Positions 1-5,716 of a DNA stretch of 6,706 bases are shown one piece after another (the stretch's first letter is position 1; each line of letters starts with the position of its first letter). Position numbers and translations under genes: made by a program. Source of the stretch: Actinomycetota bacterium (GTDB lineage: Bacteria > Actinomycetota > Actinomycetes > Nanopelagicales > Nanopelagicaceae). The stretch lies in assembly GCA_009698295.1 (NCBI GenBank), contig WLQO01000062.1:1-6706 (forward strand). Reading direction: 5' to 3'. The notes beneath the pieces are model-generated. The model was not told the origin of the DNA. It worked only from the letters and a program-made list of their open reading frames with translations, and ran no database searches.

Positions 1-281
1 AGCACATCGCAGCATTTGCACCAAAGTTCGTCCATCGCGACGATGTCCCTGCTGACTTGATTGAAAATGAACGTCGTATCGCAGAAGAGACTGCCCGCGA
101 AGAAGGTAAGCCTGAGGCTTCCCTCACCAAAATCGTGGAAGGTCGCGTTACCGGCTTCGTCAAGGAAGTTTCCTTGCTTGAGCAGGCATTCGCTAAAGAT
201 GCGAAGAAGACGGTCAAGCAGATCCTCGATGAGGCAGGAACCGCCGTCAAGGCATTCCACCGTTTCCGCGTAGGTCAGTAA
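1..281 (+). CDS. tsf: Elongation factor Ts, C-terminal part (5' end outside window)
   Basis: EF-Ts is the cytoplasmic guanine nucleotide exchange factor that recycles EF-Tu-GDP to EF-Tu-GTP during translation. The reading frame is open from the window edge (first full codon at position 3), giving 92 visible residues before the TAA stop. The visible start, HIAAFAPKFVHRDDVPADLI, matches the family's conserved core repeat (IAA..P..V.R.DVP). It is followed by the typical ERRIAEE...EGKP and IVEGRV...FVKEVSLLEQAF segments and the C-terminal stretch KKTVKQILDEAG...FHRFRVGQ. The N-terminal EF-Tu-binding domain is upstream of the window. A TTG at 57 is an internal Leu codon and not a start. The next gene, pyrH, begins 48 nt downstream on the same strand, as in the usual rpsB-tsf-pyrH-frr order. 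The identification is by recognised family sequence. Confidence 0.96.
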   Translation, partial: HIAAFAPKFVHRDDVPADLIENERRIAEETAREEGKPEASLTKIVEGRVTGFVKEVSLLEQAFAKDAKKTVKQILDEAGTAVKAFHRFRVGQ

Positions 282-318
282 ACTAAGCAGAACGACAAAG
301 AACCAGAACGTTTTAGAA

Positions 319-368
319 AAGGAGCACCCATGCCCGGTACAAGAGGAACGTATCGGCGGGTGCTCCTT
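319..368 (+). promoter_or_regulatory. Perfect 11-bp inverted repeat enclosing the pyrH start; SD-sequestering hairpin candidate
   Basis: The left arm AAGGAGCACCC (319-329) contains the pyrH Shine-Dalgarno sequence, and the right arm GGGTGCTCCTT (358-368) is its exact reverse complement. The 28-nt interval between them holds the ATG at 330. GCC at 332-334 can also pair with GGC at 355-357, extending the stem past a 2-nt bulge formed by the A and T of the start codon. The right arm covers the end of codon 10 and codons 11-13. It includes a CGG-CGG arginine pair, whereas the Arg codons checked elsewhere in pyrH are mostly CGC or CGT. In mRNA this would hide the ribosome binding site, so translational control of pyrH is a reasonable inference. 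No ligand-binding structure is visible beyond the hairpin. Confidence 0.6.
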
Positions 369-1052
369 AAACTTTCTGGCGAAGTTTTCGGTGGCGAAAA
401 AGGTATCGGCGTAGATATAAATGTTATGCGCGACGTTGCAAAACAAATTAAAGATGTAGTTAAAGGCGGAGTACAACTCGCCGTGGTTGTCGGTGGCGGT
501 AATTACTTCCGCGGTGCAGAGCTGCAACAAGTTGGTATGGATCGTGCGCGCGCCGATTACATGGGAATGCTCGGAACGGTGATGAACTGCTTGGCGTTAC
601 AAGATTTTCTCGAAAAAGAGGGCGTTGATACTCGCGTCCAAACTGCGATCACTATGGGACAAGTTGCTGAGCCATATATTCCACGTCGCGCAATCCGCCA
701 CTTGGAAAAAGGTCGCGTAGTAATTTTTGGTGCAGGTGCAGGTATGCCATTCTTCACAACTGACACAGTTGCCGCGCAACGCGCACTTGAAATTGGTTCT
801 GAGGCCCTCTTGCTTGCTAAGAGCGGTGTCGATGGTGTTTACAGTGCAGATCCAAAGAAAGATCCGAAGGCAACAAAATTTGATGATATTTCCTACGATG
901 AAGTTATCTCTAAGTCATTGGCGGTTGCAGATGCAGCGGCATTTAGCCTCTGCCGTGAAAATAGCCTTCCCATCATTGTCTTTGACCTAATGACTTCAGG
1001 AAATATAGGTCGCGCAGTTCGCGGCGAAAAGATCGGAACCTTAGTTTCATAA
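330..1052 (+). CDS. pyrH: Uridylate kinase (UMP kinase)
   Basis: This cytoplasmic enzyme phosphorylates UMP to UDP with ATP in de novo pyrimidine nucleotide synthesis. The bacterial family belongs to the amino acid kinase fold and is typically a hexamer activated by GTP and inhibited by UTP. The 240-residue length is normal. Visible motifs are VLLKLSGE (11-18), GGGNYFRG (55-62), DRARADYMGMLGTVMN (71-86), the nucleotide-binding loop GAGAGMPFFTTDT (134-146) and SGVDGVYSADP (165-175). The ATG at 330 has the SD AAAAGGAG at 317-324 with 5-nt spacing, and the N-terminus aligns with the family strand YxRVLLKLSGE. It lies between tsf and frr as in most bacteria. The oddity is that its SD can pair perfectly with codons 10-13 (319-329 with 358-368), suggesting control at translation initiation. 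Confidence 0.97.
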   Translation: MPGTRGTYRRVLLKLSGEVFGGEKGIGVDINVMRDVAKQIKDVVKGGVQLAVVVGGGNYFRGAELQQVGMDRARADYMGMLGTVMNCLALQDFLEKEGVDTRVQTAITMGQVAEPYIPRRAIRHLEKGRVVIFGAGAGMPFFTTDTVAAQRALEIGSEALLLAKSGVDGVYSADPKKDPKATKFDDISYDEVISKSLAVADAAAFSLCRENSLPIIVFDLMTSGNIGRAVRGEKIGTLVS

Positions 1053-1053
1053 C

Positions 1054-1067
1054 TTGCCACCTGGCAA
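1054..1067 (+). repeat. Small palindrome just after the pyrH stop
   Basis: TTGCCACCTGGCAA begins 2 nt after the pyrH TAA and reads as 6-bp inverted arms around CC, or as a 5-bp RNA stem with an ACCT tetraloop. Only three T residues follow it, so it is a poor intrinsic terminator. It might be a weak attenuator, an RNA-processing or stability element, or chance. Confidence 0.35.
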
Positions 1068-1088
1068 TTTAAAGAGATTTACAACTTT

Positions 1089-1094
1089 GAGGAG
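1089..1094 (+). promoter_or_regulatory. Ribosome binding site of frr
   Basis: GAGGAG lies 9 nt upstream of the ATG at 1104. It directly abuts the TTG at 1095, leaving no spacer for that codon. This favours ATG 1104 over TTG 1095 as the start. Confidence 0.7.
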
Positions 1095-1103
1095 TTGAAG
1101 AAG

Positions 1104-1667
1104 ATGGCAGATGTAGCGAGTGCTCTAGCCGATGCGCAGAGCAAGATGGATAAGGCAGTTGAAGTTGCTAAAGATGATTTTGCAACCATCCGCACTGGTC
1201 GTGCTCATCCAGCGCTCTTCAATAAAATCATGGTTGATTACTACGGTACTTACACACCTCTTTCGCAACTCGCTTCAATTCAGATTCCGGAAGCGCGCAT
1301 GGCAATTGTTTCGCCTTTCGATAAAGGCGCGATGGCGAGTATTGAAAAAGCGATCCGCGAATCAGATTTGGGTGTAAATCCAGGCAATGATGGCGTGGTT
1401 ATTCGCGTTGCCTTGCCACAACTTTCTGAAGAACGCCGTCGCGATTACATCAAGGTTGCCAAGGGCAAGGCGGAAGATTCCAAAGTCTCTATCCGCAATA
1501 TTCGCCGCGCTGCAAAAGAATTGATGGAGAAGTTAGAAAAAGATGGCGATATCGGTAAAGATGATTTAGCCCGCGGTGAAAAAGAACTTGAGAAGGTAAC
1601 TTCAGATCACGTTACAAAGATTGATGAACTTCTGAAGCACAAGGAGGCCGAACTCCTAGAAGTCTAG
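1104..1667 (+). CDS. frr: Ribosome recycling factor
   Basis: RRF works with EF-G in the cytoplasm to split post-termination ribosomes and release mRNA and tRNA. From ATG 1104 the protein has 187 residues, close to the usual length of about 185. Recognised segments are the N-terminal helix ADAQSKMDKAVEVAKDDFATIRTGRAHPALF, which carries the conserved IRTGRA, then the small domain beginning IMVDYYGTYTPLSQLASI, and then ERRRDYIKVAKGKAEDSKVSIRNIRRAAKE in the returning helices. (The longer motifs here are at about residues 10-40 and 115-145.) A TTG at 1095 would add three residues but sits immediately against the SD, so ATG is preferred. It follows pyrH by 51 nt and precedes cdsA by 18 nt, consistent with one transcript. 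Confidence 0.96.
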   Translation: MADVASALADAQSKMDKAVEVAKDDFATIRTGRAHPALFNKIMVDYYGTYTPLSQLASIQIPEARMAIVSPFDKGAMASIEKAIRESDLGVNPGNDGVVIRVALPQLSEERRRDYIKVAKGKAEDSKVSIRNIRRAAKELMEKLEKDGDIGKDDLARGEKELEKVTSDHVTKIDELLKHKEAELLEV

Positions 1668-1678
1668 GTGTTCACCTA
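1641..1678 (+). other. Two short hairpin candidates across the frr stop, upstream of the SD-less cdsA start
   Basis: Inside the last frr codons, AGGAG (1642-1646) can pair with CTCCT (1653-1657) over a 6-nt loop. This masks the strong SD-like AAGGAGG at 1641-1647. The palindrome TAGGTGTTCACCTA (1665-1678) begins exactly at the frr TAG stop. Neither is followed by a T tract, so they are not convincing terminators. A role in coupling frr translation to cdsA initiation is possible but speculative. Confidence 0.3.
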
Positions 1679-1685
1679 AACCAAC

Positions 1686-2546
1686 GTGTCAGATCTACAT
1701 TCGATTAATGAAGCGATAAATAAGCGCGCCGGTCGCAAGTTGCTGCCGTCTATCGCGGTCTCGCTTTCCTTAATCGCACTTGTTTGGTTTGCACTTGCTT
1801 ACGAGCGAATTATTTTTGCTGGCCTTGTCACTGTTGCGGTCGTTCTAGGAATCCGCGAGTTAAATAAGGCGTTTACTGCAGTTGATATCCATATCCCACT
1901 CTGGTCGCTGACCACCGCGGCAATTGGGCTATCTGCATCCACTTGGTTTGGTGGAATATCTGGTTTGGCTGTGGCCACTGCAATTGCGCTGCCATGTTTA
2001 TTGGTTTTACTTTTGCCACGGGGCGTTGAAAACTTTGTAAAGACTGCATCTGCATCAGCTTTGGCGCTTATCTATCTACCATTTCTCGCTGGATTCTTGA
2101 TCCTATTGGCTCGTCCGCACAATGGGCTAGAACGAGTCATGACCTTTGTAGTTTTAGTTGGCTGTAACGACACTTTCGCCTATTTAGTCGGCGTCTTGTT
2201 CGGAAAACATCCGTTGGCAGCAAAGATCAGTCCTAAGAAAACAATTGAAGGTTTGATTGGTTCGCTGGTCTTTACTGTTTTAGGTGGAGCGCTGGCCTTT
2301 CATTACATAATGAATTCACATTGGTGGCTCGGAGCCTTAGCCGGCCTGCTCACAGTATTTACTGCAACTGCCGGAGATTTAATTGAATCAGCGCTGAAGC
2401 GCGATATGGCTATTAAAGATATGGGCAATCTGCTGCCTGGCCATGGCGGAATTATGGATCGCTTAGATTCAGTTCTATTTGCAGCACCTGCACTTTGGTT
2501 AGCCCTGGAAATCGTGCGCCGTGCGCAGGATTCAGGGCTCTTATGA
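1686..2546 (+). CDS. cdsA: Phosphatidate cytidylyltransferase (CDP-diglyceride synthase)
   Basis: This integral membrane enzyme converts phosphatidic acid and CTP to CDP-diacylglycerol and pyrophosphate, the branch point for phospholipid synthesis (phosphatidylinositol, phosphatidylglycerol and cardiolipin in actinobacteria). The 286-residue protein has several hydrophobic segments (about 20-60, 74-110, 122-142, 152-172, 188-210, 213-230 and 262-277). It carries the family signature near the C-terminus, SALKRDMAIKDMGNLLPGHG followed by GIMDRLD (235-261), with the K-R, K-D, H-G-G and D-R-x-D residues all present. The N-terminal motif NKRAGRKL resembles the SRAGRNL of actinobacterial CdsA, which supports the GTG start at 1686. 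An in-frame TAA at 1677 rules out a longer form. There is no good SD, so initiation probably depends on translation of frr upstream. Its stop overlaps the rlmN start. Confidence 0.93.
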   Translation: MSDLHSINEAINKRAGRKLLPSIAVSLSLIALVWFALAYERIIFAGLVTVAVVLGIRELNKAFTAVDIHIPLWSLTTAAIGLSASTWFGGISGLAVATAIALPCLLVLLLPRGVENFVKTASASALALIYLPFLAGFLILLARPHNGLERVMTFVVLVGCNDTFAYLVGVLFGKHPLAAKISPKKTIEGLIGSLVFTVLGGALAFHYIMNSHWWLGALAGLLTVFTATAGDLIESALKRDMAIKDMGNLLPGHGGIMDRLDSVLFAAPALWLALEIVRRAQDSGLL

Positions 2547-3673
2547 GCACTCGCCCGGATGTAAACCCTGAACTCAAATTAGTTTTCGACGAACCAGTTC
2601 AGAAGAAGAAAGCGCCGAAGCATTTAGCTGACCTGTCACCAGCAGATCGCAAGCTATGGGCGAAAGAGTTGGGCTTCCAACCATTTCGCGCGGCGCAAGT
2701 TGCAACTCATTACTTTTCACATTTATCAAGTAATCCAGATGAGTGGACTGATATCCCAGCGGCGGAACGTCAGACTATGGCGGCAGCGTTAACTCCTAAG
2801 TTAATCGAACTCGTCACAACCCGAACCACTGATAATGGAATGACCCGCAAAGATTTATGGAAACTCCATGATGGAGTATTGGTTGAATCAGTTTTAATGC
2901 GTTACACAGATCGCGTCACGGTTTGTATTTCCTCACAAGCAGGTTGCGGAATGAACTGTCCCTTCTGTGCAACTGGGCAGGCTGGTTTGACTCGCAATTT
3001 AACGGCCGGCGAAATAACCGAACAGATTGTCGCTGCGGCTCGTGCTTGTGTAAATGGTGAACTGCCTGGGGGAGAAGCGCGCCTTTCCAATATTGTTTTT
3101 ATGGGCATGGGCGAGCCGTTGGCAAATTACAACGCCGTTGTTCGCACTCTGCATAACATCACCGATGCAAATCCAGATGGGCTCGGAATCAGCGCGCGGT
3201 CAGTAACCGTTTCAACAGTTGGCTTGGTAAATGGCATTGAGAAGTTGATGGAAGAAGGAATCAACTGCACCTTGGCTGTTTCCTTACACACCCCAGATGA
3301 TGAGCTGCGCGATTCTTTGGTGCCCATAAATTCACGTTTTAAAGTTCGCGAAGTTTTAGCAGCCGCTGATGCTTACGAGAAGAAGACGGGTCGCCGTTAT
3401 TCGATTGAATATGCGCTGATTCGCGATATCAACGATCAATCATGGCGCGCGGATTTGCTCGGCCGTTTGCTAAAGAGCCGCAATGCGCACGTGAACCTGA
3501 TTCCGTTAAATCCAACTCCGGGCTCGAAGTGGACCGCCTCACGTCGTGAAGATGAAGAAGCCTTTGTCCGAATCCTTGAGGGTTACGGCGTCCCCGTTAC
3601 CGTGCGCGATACCCGCGGCCGCGAGATCGATGGCGCTTGCGGACAGTTGGCAGCGGCGGAAAAGAGTAAATAG
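2543..3673 (+). CDS. rlmN: Dual-specificity RNA methyltransferase RlmN (23S rRNA A2503 / tRNA A37 C2-methyltransferase)
   Basis: This radical-SAM enzyme methylates C2 of adenosine 2503 in 23S rRNA and, in studied cases, A37 of some tRNAs. The 376-residue length is typical. The 4Fe-4S cluster motif CGMNCPFC (CX3CX2C) gives C135, C139 and C142. C128, seven residues earlier in CISSQAGC, and C366 in IDGACGQLA correspond to the two catalytic cysteines of the RlmN/Cfr mechanism, the latter being the methyl carrier. GMGEP at 188-192 is the SAM-binding motif. A RGREIDGACGQ ending distinguishes a functional RlmN. ATG 2543 overlaps the cdsA TGA in an ATGA, implying translational coupling. An upstream in-frame GTG at 2495 lies inside cdsA and is less likely. 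The family alone does not exclude Cfr, but Cfr is rare and this gene's operon position is that of chromosomal rlmN. Confidence 0.95.
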   Translation: MSTRPDVNPELKLVFDEPVQKKKAPKHLADLSPADRKLWAKELGFQPFRAAQVATHYFSHLSSNPDEWTDIPAAERQTMAAALTPKLIELVTTRTTDNGMTRKDLWKLHDGVLVESVLMRYTDRVTVCISSQAGCGMNCPFCATGQAGLTRNLTAGEITEQIVAAARACVNGELPGGEARLSNIVFMGMGEPLANYNAVVRTLHNITDANPDGLGISARSVTVSTVGLVNGIEKLMEEGINCTLAVSLHTPDDELRDSLVPINSRFKVREVLAAADAYEKKTGRRYSIEYALIRDINDQSWRADLLGRLLKSRNAHVNLIPLNPTPGSKWTASRREDEEAFVRILEGYGVPVTVRDTRGREIDGACGQLAAAEKSK

Positions 3674-3683
3674 ACTCAACCGT

Positions 3684-4169
3684 ATGAGCATTCAAGGCAA
3701 TAGCATCAAAGAATGGGCCGCGGCATACGAATCAGCCACCCAATACTTTTTAAATCTGGCGCGTGGCGTTTCTAAAGATCAATTAGATATTAAAGATCCT
3801 GAAGGCTGGTCAGCGAGACAAGTAATTCATCACCTGGCGGATTCAGAAGCTCAATCTTATGCGCGCATACGTCGCTTAGTTGCTGAACCAGAAGGTTCGA
3901 TCATTCAGGGTTACGATGAAAATTTATGGGCGACTGCGCCACAACTTGGTTACGAAAGCGCTCCAGTCGAAAATTCAATCGCCGTCTTCGCTGCAGTCCG
4001 CGCGGGATCACTAGATATTATTAAAAGGCTAGAAGAATCAGATCTGGAAAAAGCAGGAATGCATTCTGAATCCGGTCGTTTCACGATCGCAATGTGGCTG
4101 TCAGGTTATACAAATCATCCAAAGGATCACGGTGATCAATTGATTCGCGCAGTGAAAGGTCAGTTATAA
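3684..4169 (+). CDS. DinB/YfiT-superfamily protein, putative metal-dependent enzyme (DinB_2-like)
   Basis: The 161-residue protein resembles the DinB four-helix-bundle family, especially YfiT/DinB_2-type members. It contains GWSARQVIHHLADSE (41-55) followed by YDENLW (77-82), and a late helix with NHPKDHGDQL (144-153). H49 or H50 together with H145 and H149 would form the family's three-histidine metal site. Members include thiol S-transferases (bacillithiol- or mycothiol-linked) and many uncharacterised hydrolases, so the substrate cannot be named from sequence. ATG 3684 lies 10 nt after rlmN and has only a weak purine-rich upstream region. An earlier in-frame start at 3546 would add 46 low-complexity, Arg-rich residues read from inside rlmN, and is rejected. 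It ends 1 nt before the aldehyde dehydrogenase gene, so the two are almost certainly co-translated. That position suggests a function tied to polyamine or aldehyde metabolism, which is inference. Confidence 0.8.
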   Translation: MSIQGNSIKEWAAAYESATQYFLNLARGVSKDQLDIKDPEGWSARQVIHHLADSEAQSYARIRRLVAEPEGSIIQGYDENLWATAPQLGYESAPVENSIAVFAAVRAGSLDIIKRLEESDLEKAGMHSESGRFTIAMWLSGYTNHPKDHGDQLIRAVKGQL

Positions 4170-4170
4170 A

Positions 4171-5598
4171 ATGAAGAAGTTGCAGAACTTTGTAAACGGC
4201 AAGCTAGTCGACTCGACTTCAGGAGAAATCACAACGCTCATTAATCCGGCGACAGGTCAAGCCTTTGCAACTGCTCCGAATTCAAATGCCGCCGATGTTA
4301 ATAAAGCGATGACGGCTGCCGCAAACGCTTTCACGCAATGGCGAGATGCCACACCTTCTGAGCGCCAACGCGCCCTTTTAAAGATCGCCGATGCGATCGA
4401 ATCACGCGCCGATGAAATTATCGCCATCGAATCAGAAAACTGTGGCAAGCCAATCGGACTTACCACCTCAGAAGAAGTTCCACCAATGATTGATCAGATC
4501 CGTTTCTTTGCGGGCGCGGCACGTAATTTAGAAGGTAAATCAGCTGGTGAGTATATGAAGGGGATGACTTCCTTTATTCGCCGCGAACCAGTCGGAGTCT
4601 GCGGACAAGTAACGCCTTGGAATTACCCAATGATGATGGCGGTTTGGAAATGGGCGCCAGCAATTGCGGCTGGTAATTCTGTTGTTCTAAAACCAAGTGA
4701 TACGACGCCAGCATCAACAGTTTTTATGGCAGAAATCATGGGTGAATTTCTACCCGATGGTGTAATCAACGTTATCTGCGGAGAACGCGAAACAGGTAAG
4801 GCAGTTGTCGAACATGCAACACCTGCGATGGTTTCTATCACTGGTTCGGTCCGTGCAGGTATGGAAGTTGCCGGCAGCGCAGCCAAGCAATTAAAACGCG
4901 TTCACTTAGAACTCGGCGGGAAAGCACCCGTTGTTGTATTTAACGATGCTGACCTGGAAGCTGCAGCAGCCGGTATTGCGATCGCGGGCTTCTTTAACTC
5001 TGGCCAAGATTGCACCGCCGCAACTCGCGTCTTGGTGCAAGAAGGTGTTTATGAAGAGATGGTAAAACTTCTTGCAAATCAAGCGACGAATGAAATTGCA
5101 GTTGGTATGCCAAATGAAGATGTCTTGGTGGGTCCAGTAAATAATGCGGCGCAATTTGAACGCGTTAAGGGATTCTTAGCTCGCGTTCCATCCCATGCTC
5201 GTGTTGTCGCGGGTGGATCAGCCCTAGATCGCGCTGGATACTTCATCGCACCAACTGTTATTGCAGATCTTCGCCAACAAGATGAACATATCCAATCTGA
5301 AATATTTGGACCGGTCATCACTATTCAGAAATTTAAAGATGAGGCTGAGGCGATCGCGCTTTCCAATGGCGTCGAATATGGCCTGGCATCATCTGTCTGG
5401 ACCAAGGACCACGGCACTGCGATGCGTATGGCCAAGGCCTTTGACTTCGGTTGTGTCTGGATCAATACCCATATTCCAATCGTGGCTGAGATGCCACATG
5501 GTGGCTTTAAACGCTCGGGATATGGCAAGGATCTATCCGCCTATGGTTTCGAGGATTACACCCGAATCAAGCACGTCATGACCAACCTCAACGGGTAA
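4171..5598 (+). CDS. patD: Gamma-aminobutyraldehyde dehydrogenase (PatD-like, NAD-dependent ALDH)
   Basis: This is a cytoplasmic NAD(P)-dependent aldehyde dehydrogenase. The closest recognised relative is PatD/YdcW, which oxidises 4-aminobutanal (from putrescine) to 4-aminobutyrate. The length of 475 residues is typical. Visible catalytic features are PWNYP with N151, the cofactor-binding LKPSD with K174, the glycine motif ITGSVRAG (223-230), ELGGKAPVVVF with general base E247, nucleophile C281 in NSGQDCTAA, and EIFGP with E378. Class markers shared with PatD are ESENCGKP (87-94), RFFAGAAR...GEY (111-128), SEMPHGG-type MPHGG (441-445), SGYGKD (449-454) and the ending YGFEDYTRIKHVM. The ATG lies 1 nt after the DinB-family stop, with AAAGG at 4155-4159 as a modest SD. 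The polyamine-binding protein gene downstream supports the substrate. A betaine-aldehyde or other omega-amino aldehyde preference cannot be excluded. Confidence 0.88.
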   Translation: MKKLQNFVNGKLVDSTSGEITTLINPATGQAFATAPNSNAADVNKAMTAAANAFTQWRDATPSERQRALLKIADAIESRADEIIAIESENCGKPIGLTTSEEVPPMIDQIRFFAGAARNLEGKSAGEYMKGMTSFIRREPVGVCGQVTPWNYPMMMAVWKWAPAIAAGNSVVLKPSDTTPASTVFMAEIMGEFLPDGVINVICGERETGKAVVEHATPAMVSITGSVRAGMEVAGSAAKQLKRVHLELGGKAPVVVFNDADLEAAAAGIAIAGFFNSGQDCTAATRVLVQEGVYEEMVKLLANQATNEIAVGMPNEDVLVGPVNNAAQFERVKGFLARVPSHARVVAGGSALDRAGYFIAPTVIADLRQQDEHIQSEIFGPVITIQKFKDEAEAIALSNGVEYGLASSVWTKDHGTAMRMAKAFDFGCVWINTHIPIVAEMPHGGFKRSGYGKDLSAYGFEDYTRIKHVMTNLNG

Positions 5599-5623
5599 TT
5601 TTCCAAATAAATTTCCCCTAAAT

Positions 5624-5645
5624 CACAGCCAATTTGTTTGGCGTG
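5624..5645 (+). terminator. Bulged hairpin downstream of patD (weak terminator or operator)
   Basis: CAC (5624-5626) and GCCAA (5628-5632) pair with TTGGC (5638-5642) and GTG (5643-5645) around a TTTGT loop, with one bulged A at 5627. This makes an 8-bp stem. The sequence after it lacks a T tract, so efficient Rho-independent termination is doubtful. Because the right arm overlaps a candidate -35 box, a regulator-binding site is an equal alternative. Confidence 0.4.
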
Positions 5646-5667
5646 AAGGGCAAATCAGTTACATAAT
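5638..5667 (+). promoter_or_regulatory. Candidate sigma70-type promoter for potD
   Basis: TTGGCG at 5638-5643 (4 of 6 to TTGACA) and CATAAT at 5662-5667 (5 of 6 to TATAAT) are 18 nt apart. A start site near 5674 would give a 5' leader of about 40 nt ending in the potD SD. The -10 overlaps the alternative ATG at 5666, which would then not be fully transcribed. The promoter is predicted from consensus match only. Confidence 0.45.
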
Positions 5668-5700
5668 GAGCCCTGCACAACCGTCCCTTGTTCCGGAAAA

Positions 5701-5707
5701 AAAGGAG
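5701..5707 (+). promoter_or_regulatory. Ribosome binding site of potD
   Basis: AAAGGAG lies 9 nt upstream of ATG 5717, in an A-rich context. An in-frame ATG at 5666 has no SD, so this site decides the start at 5717. Confidence 0.75.
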
Positions 5708-5716
5708 CCCAACAAC

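Larger units (their letters stand above)
5599..5716 (+). other. Intergenic region between patD and potD
   Basis: This 118-nt stretch is the longest non-coding segment in the window. It starts AT-rich and then holds a bulged inverted repeat at 5624-5645. A candidate promoter overlaps the 3' arm (-35 at 5638-5643, -10 at 5662-5667). A strong SD follows at 5701-5707. AGGGC (5647-5651) and GCCCT (5670-5674) also form a weak inverted repeat flanking the -10, a possible operator. No gene is visible in it. Confidence 0.6.

Noticed and set aside
288..310. Direct repeat CAGAACG in the tsf-pyrH gap
   Set aside because: Two 7-bp copies 16 nt apart without further symmetry are too short to support a binding site.
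351..411. Direct repeat TATCGGCG at 351-358 and 404-411 in early pyrH
   Set aside because: It is only 8 bp, two copies, both inside coding sequence. Chance is sufficient.
1095..1103. TTG start for frr
   Set aside because: The SD GAGGAG ends at 1094, leaving zero spacing. ATG 1104 has a workable 9-nt spacing.
2495..2542. Longer rlmN form starting at GTG 2495
   Set aside because: It lies within the cdsA C-terminal coding region. The ATGA overlap at 2543 gives a normal RlmN length.
3546..3683. N-terminal extension of the DinB-family gene starting inside rlmN
   Set aside because: It would overlap rlmN by 128 nt and adds an Arg/Ser/Ala-rich segment typical of an out-of-frame read. The family begins near ATG 3684.
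4623..5321. Reverse-strand open frames of about 80-87 codons within patD
   Set aside because: They lie wholly antisense to a well-recognised enzyme gene, have no RBS or family resemblance, and are explained by codon bias.
5666..5716. In-frame upstream ATG for potD
   Set aside because: It has no SD and overlaps the candidate -10 box, while ATG 5717 has a strong SD.
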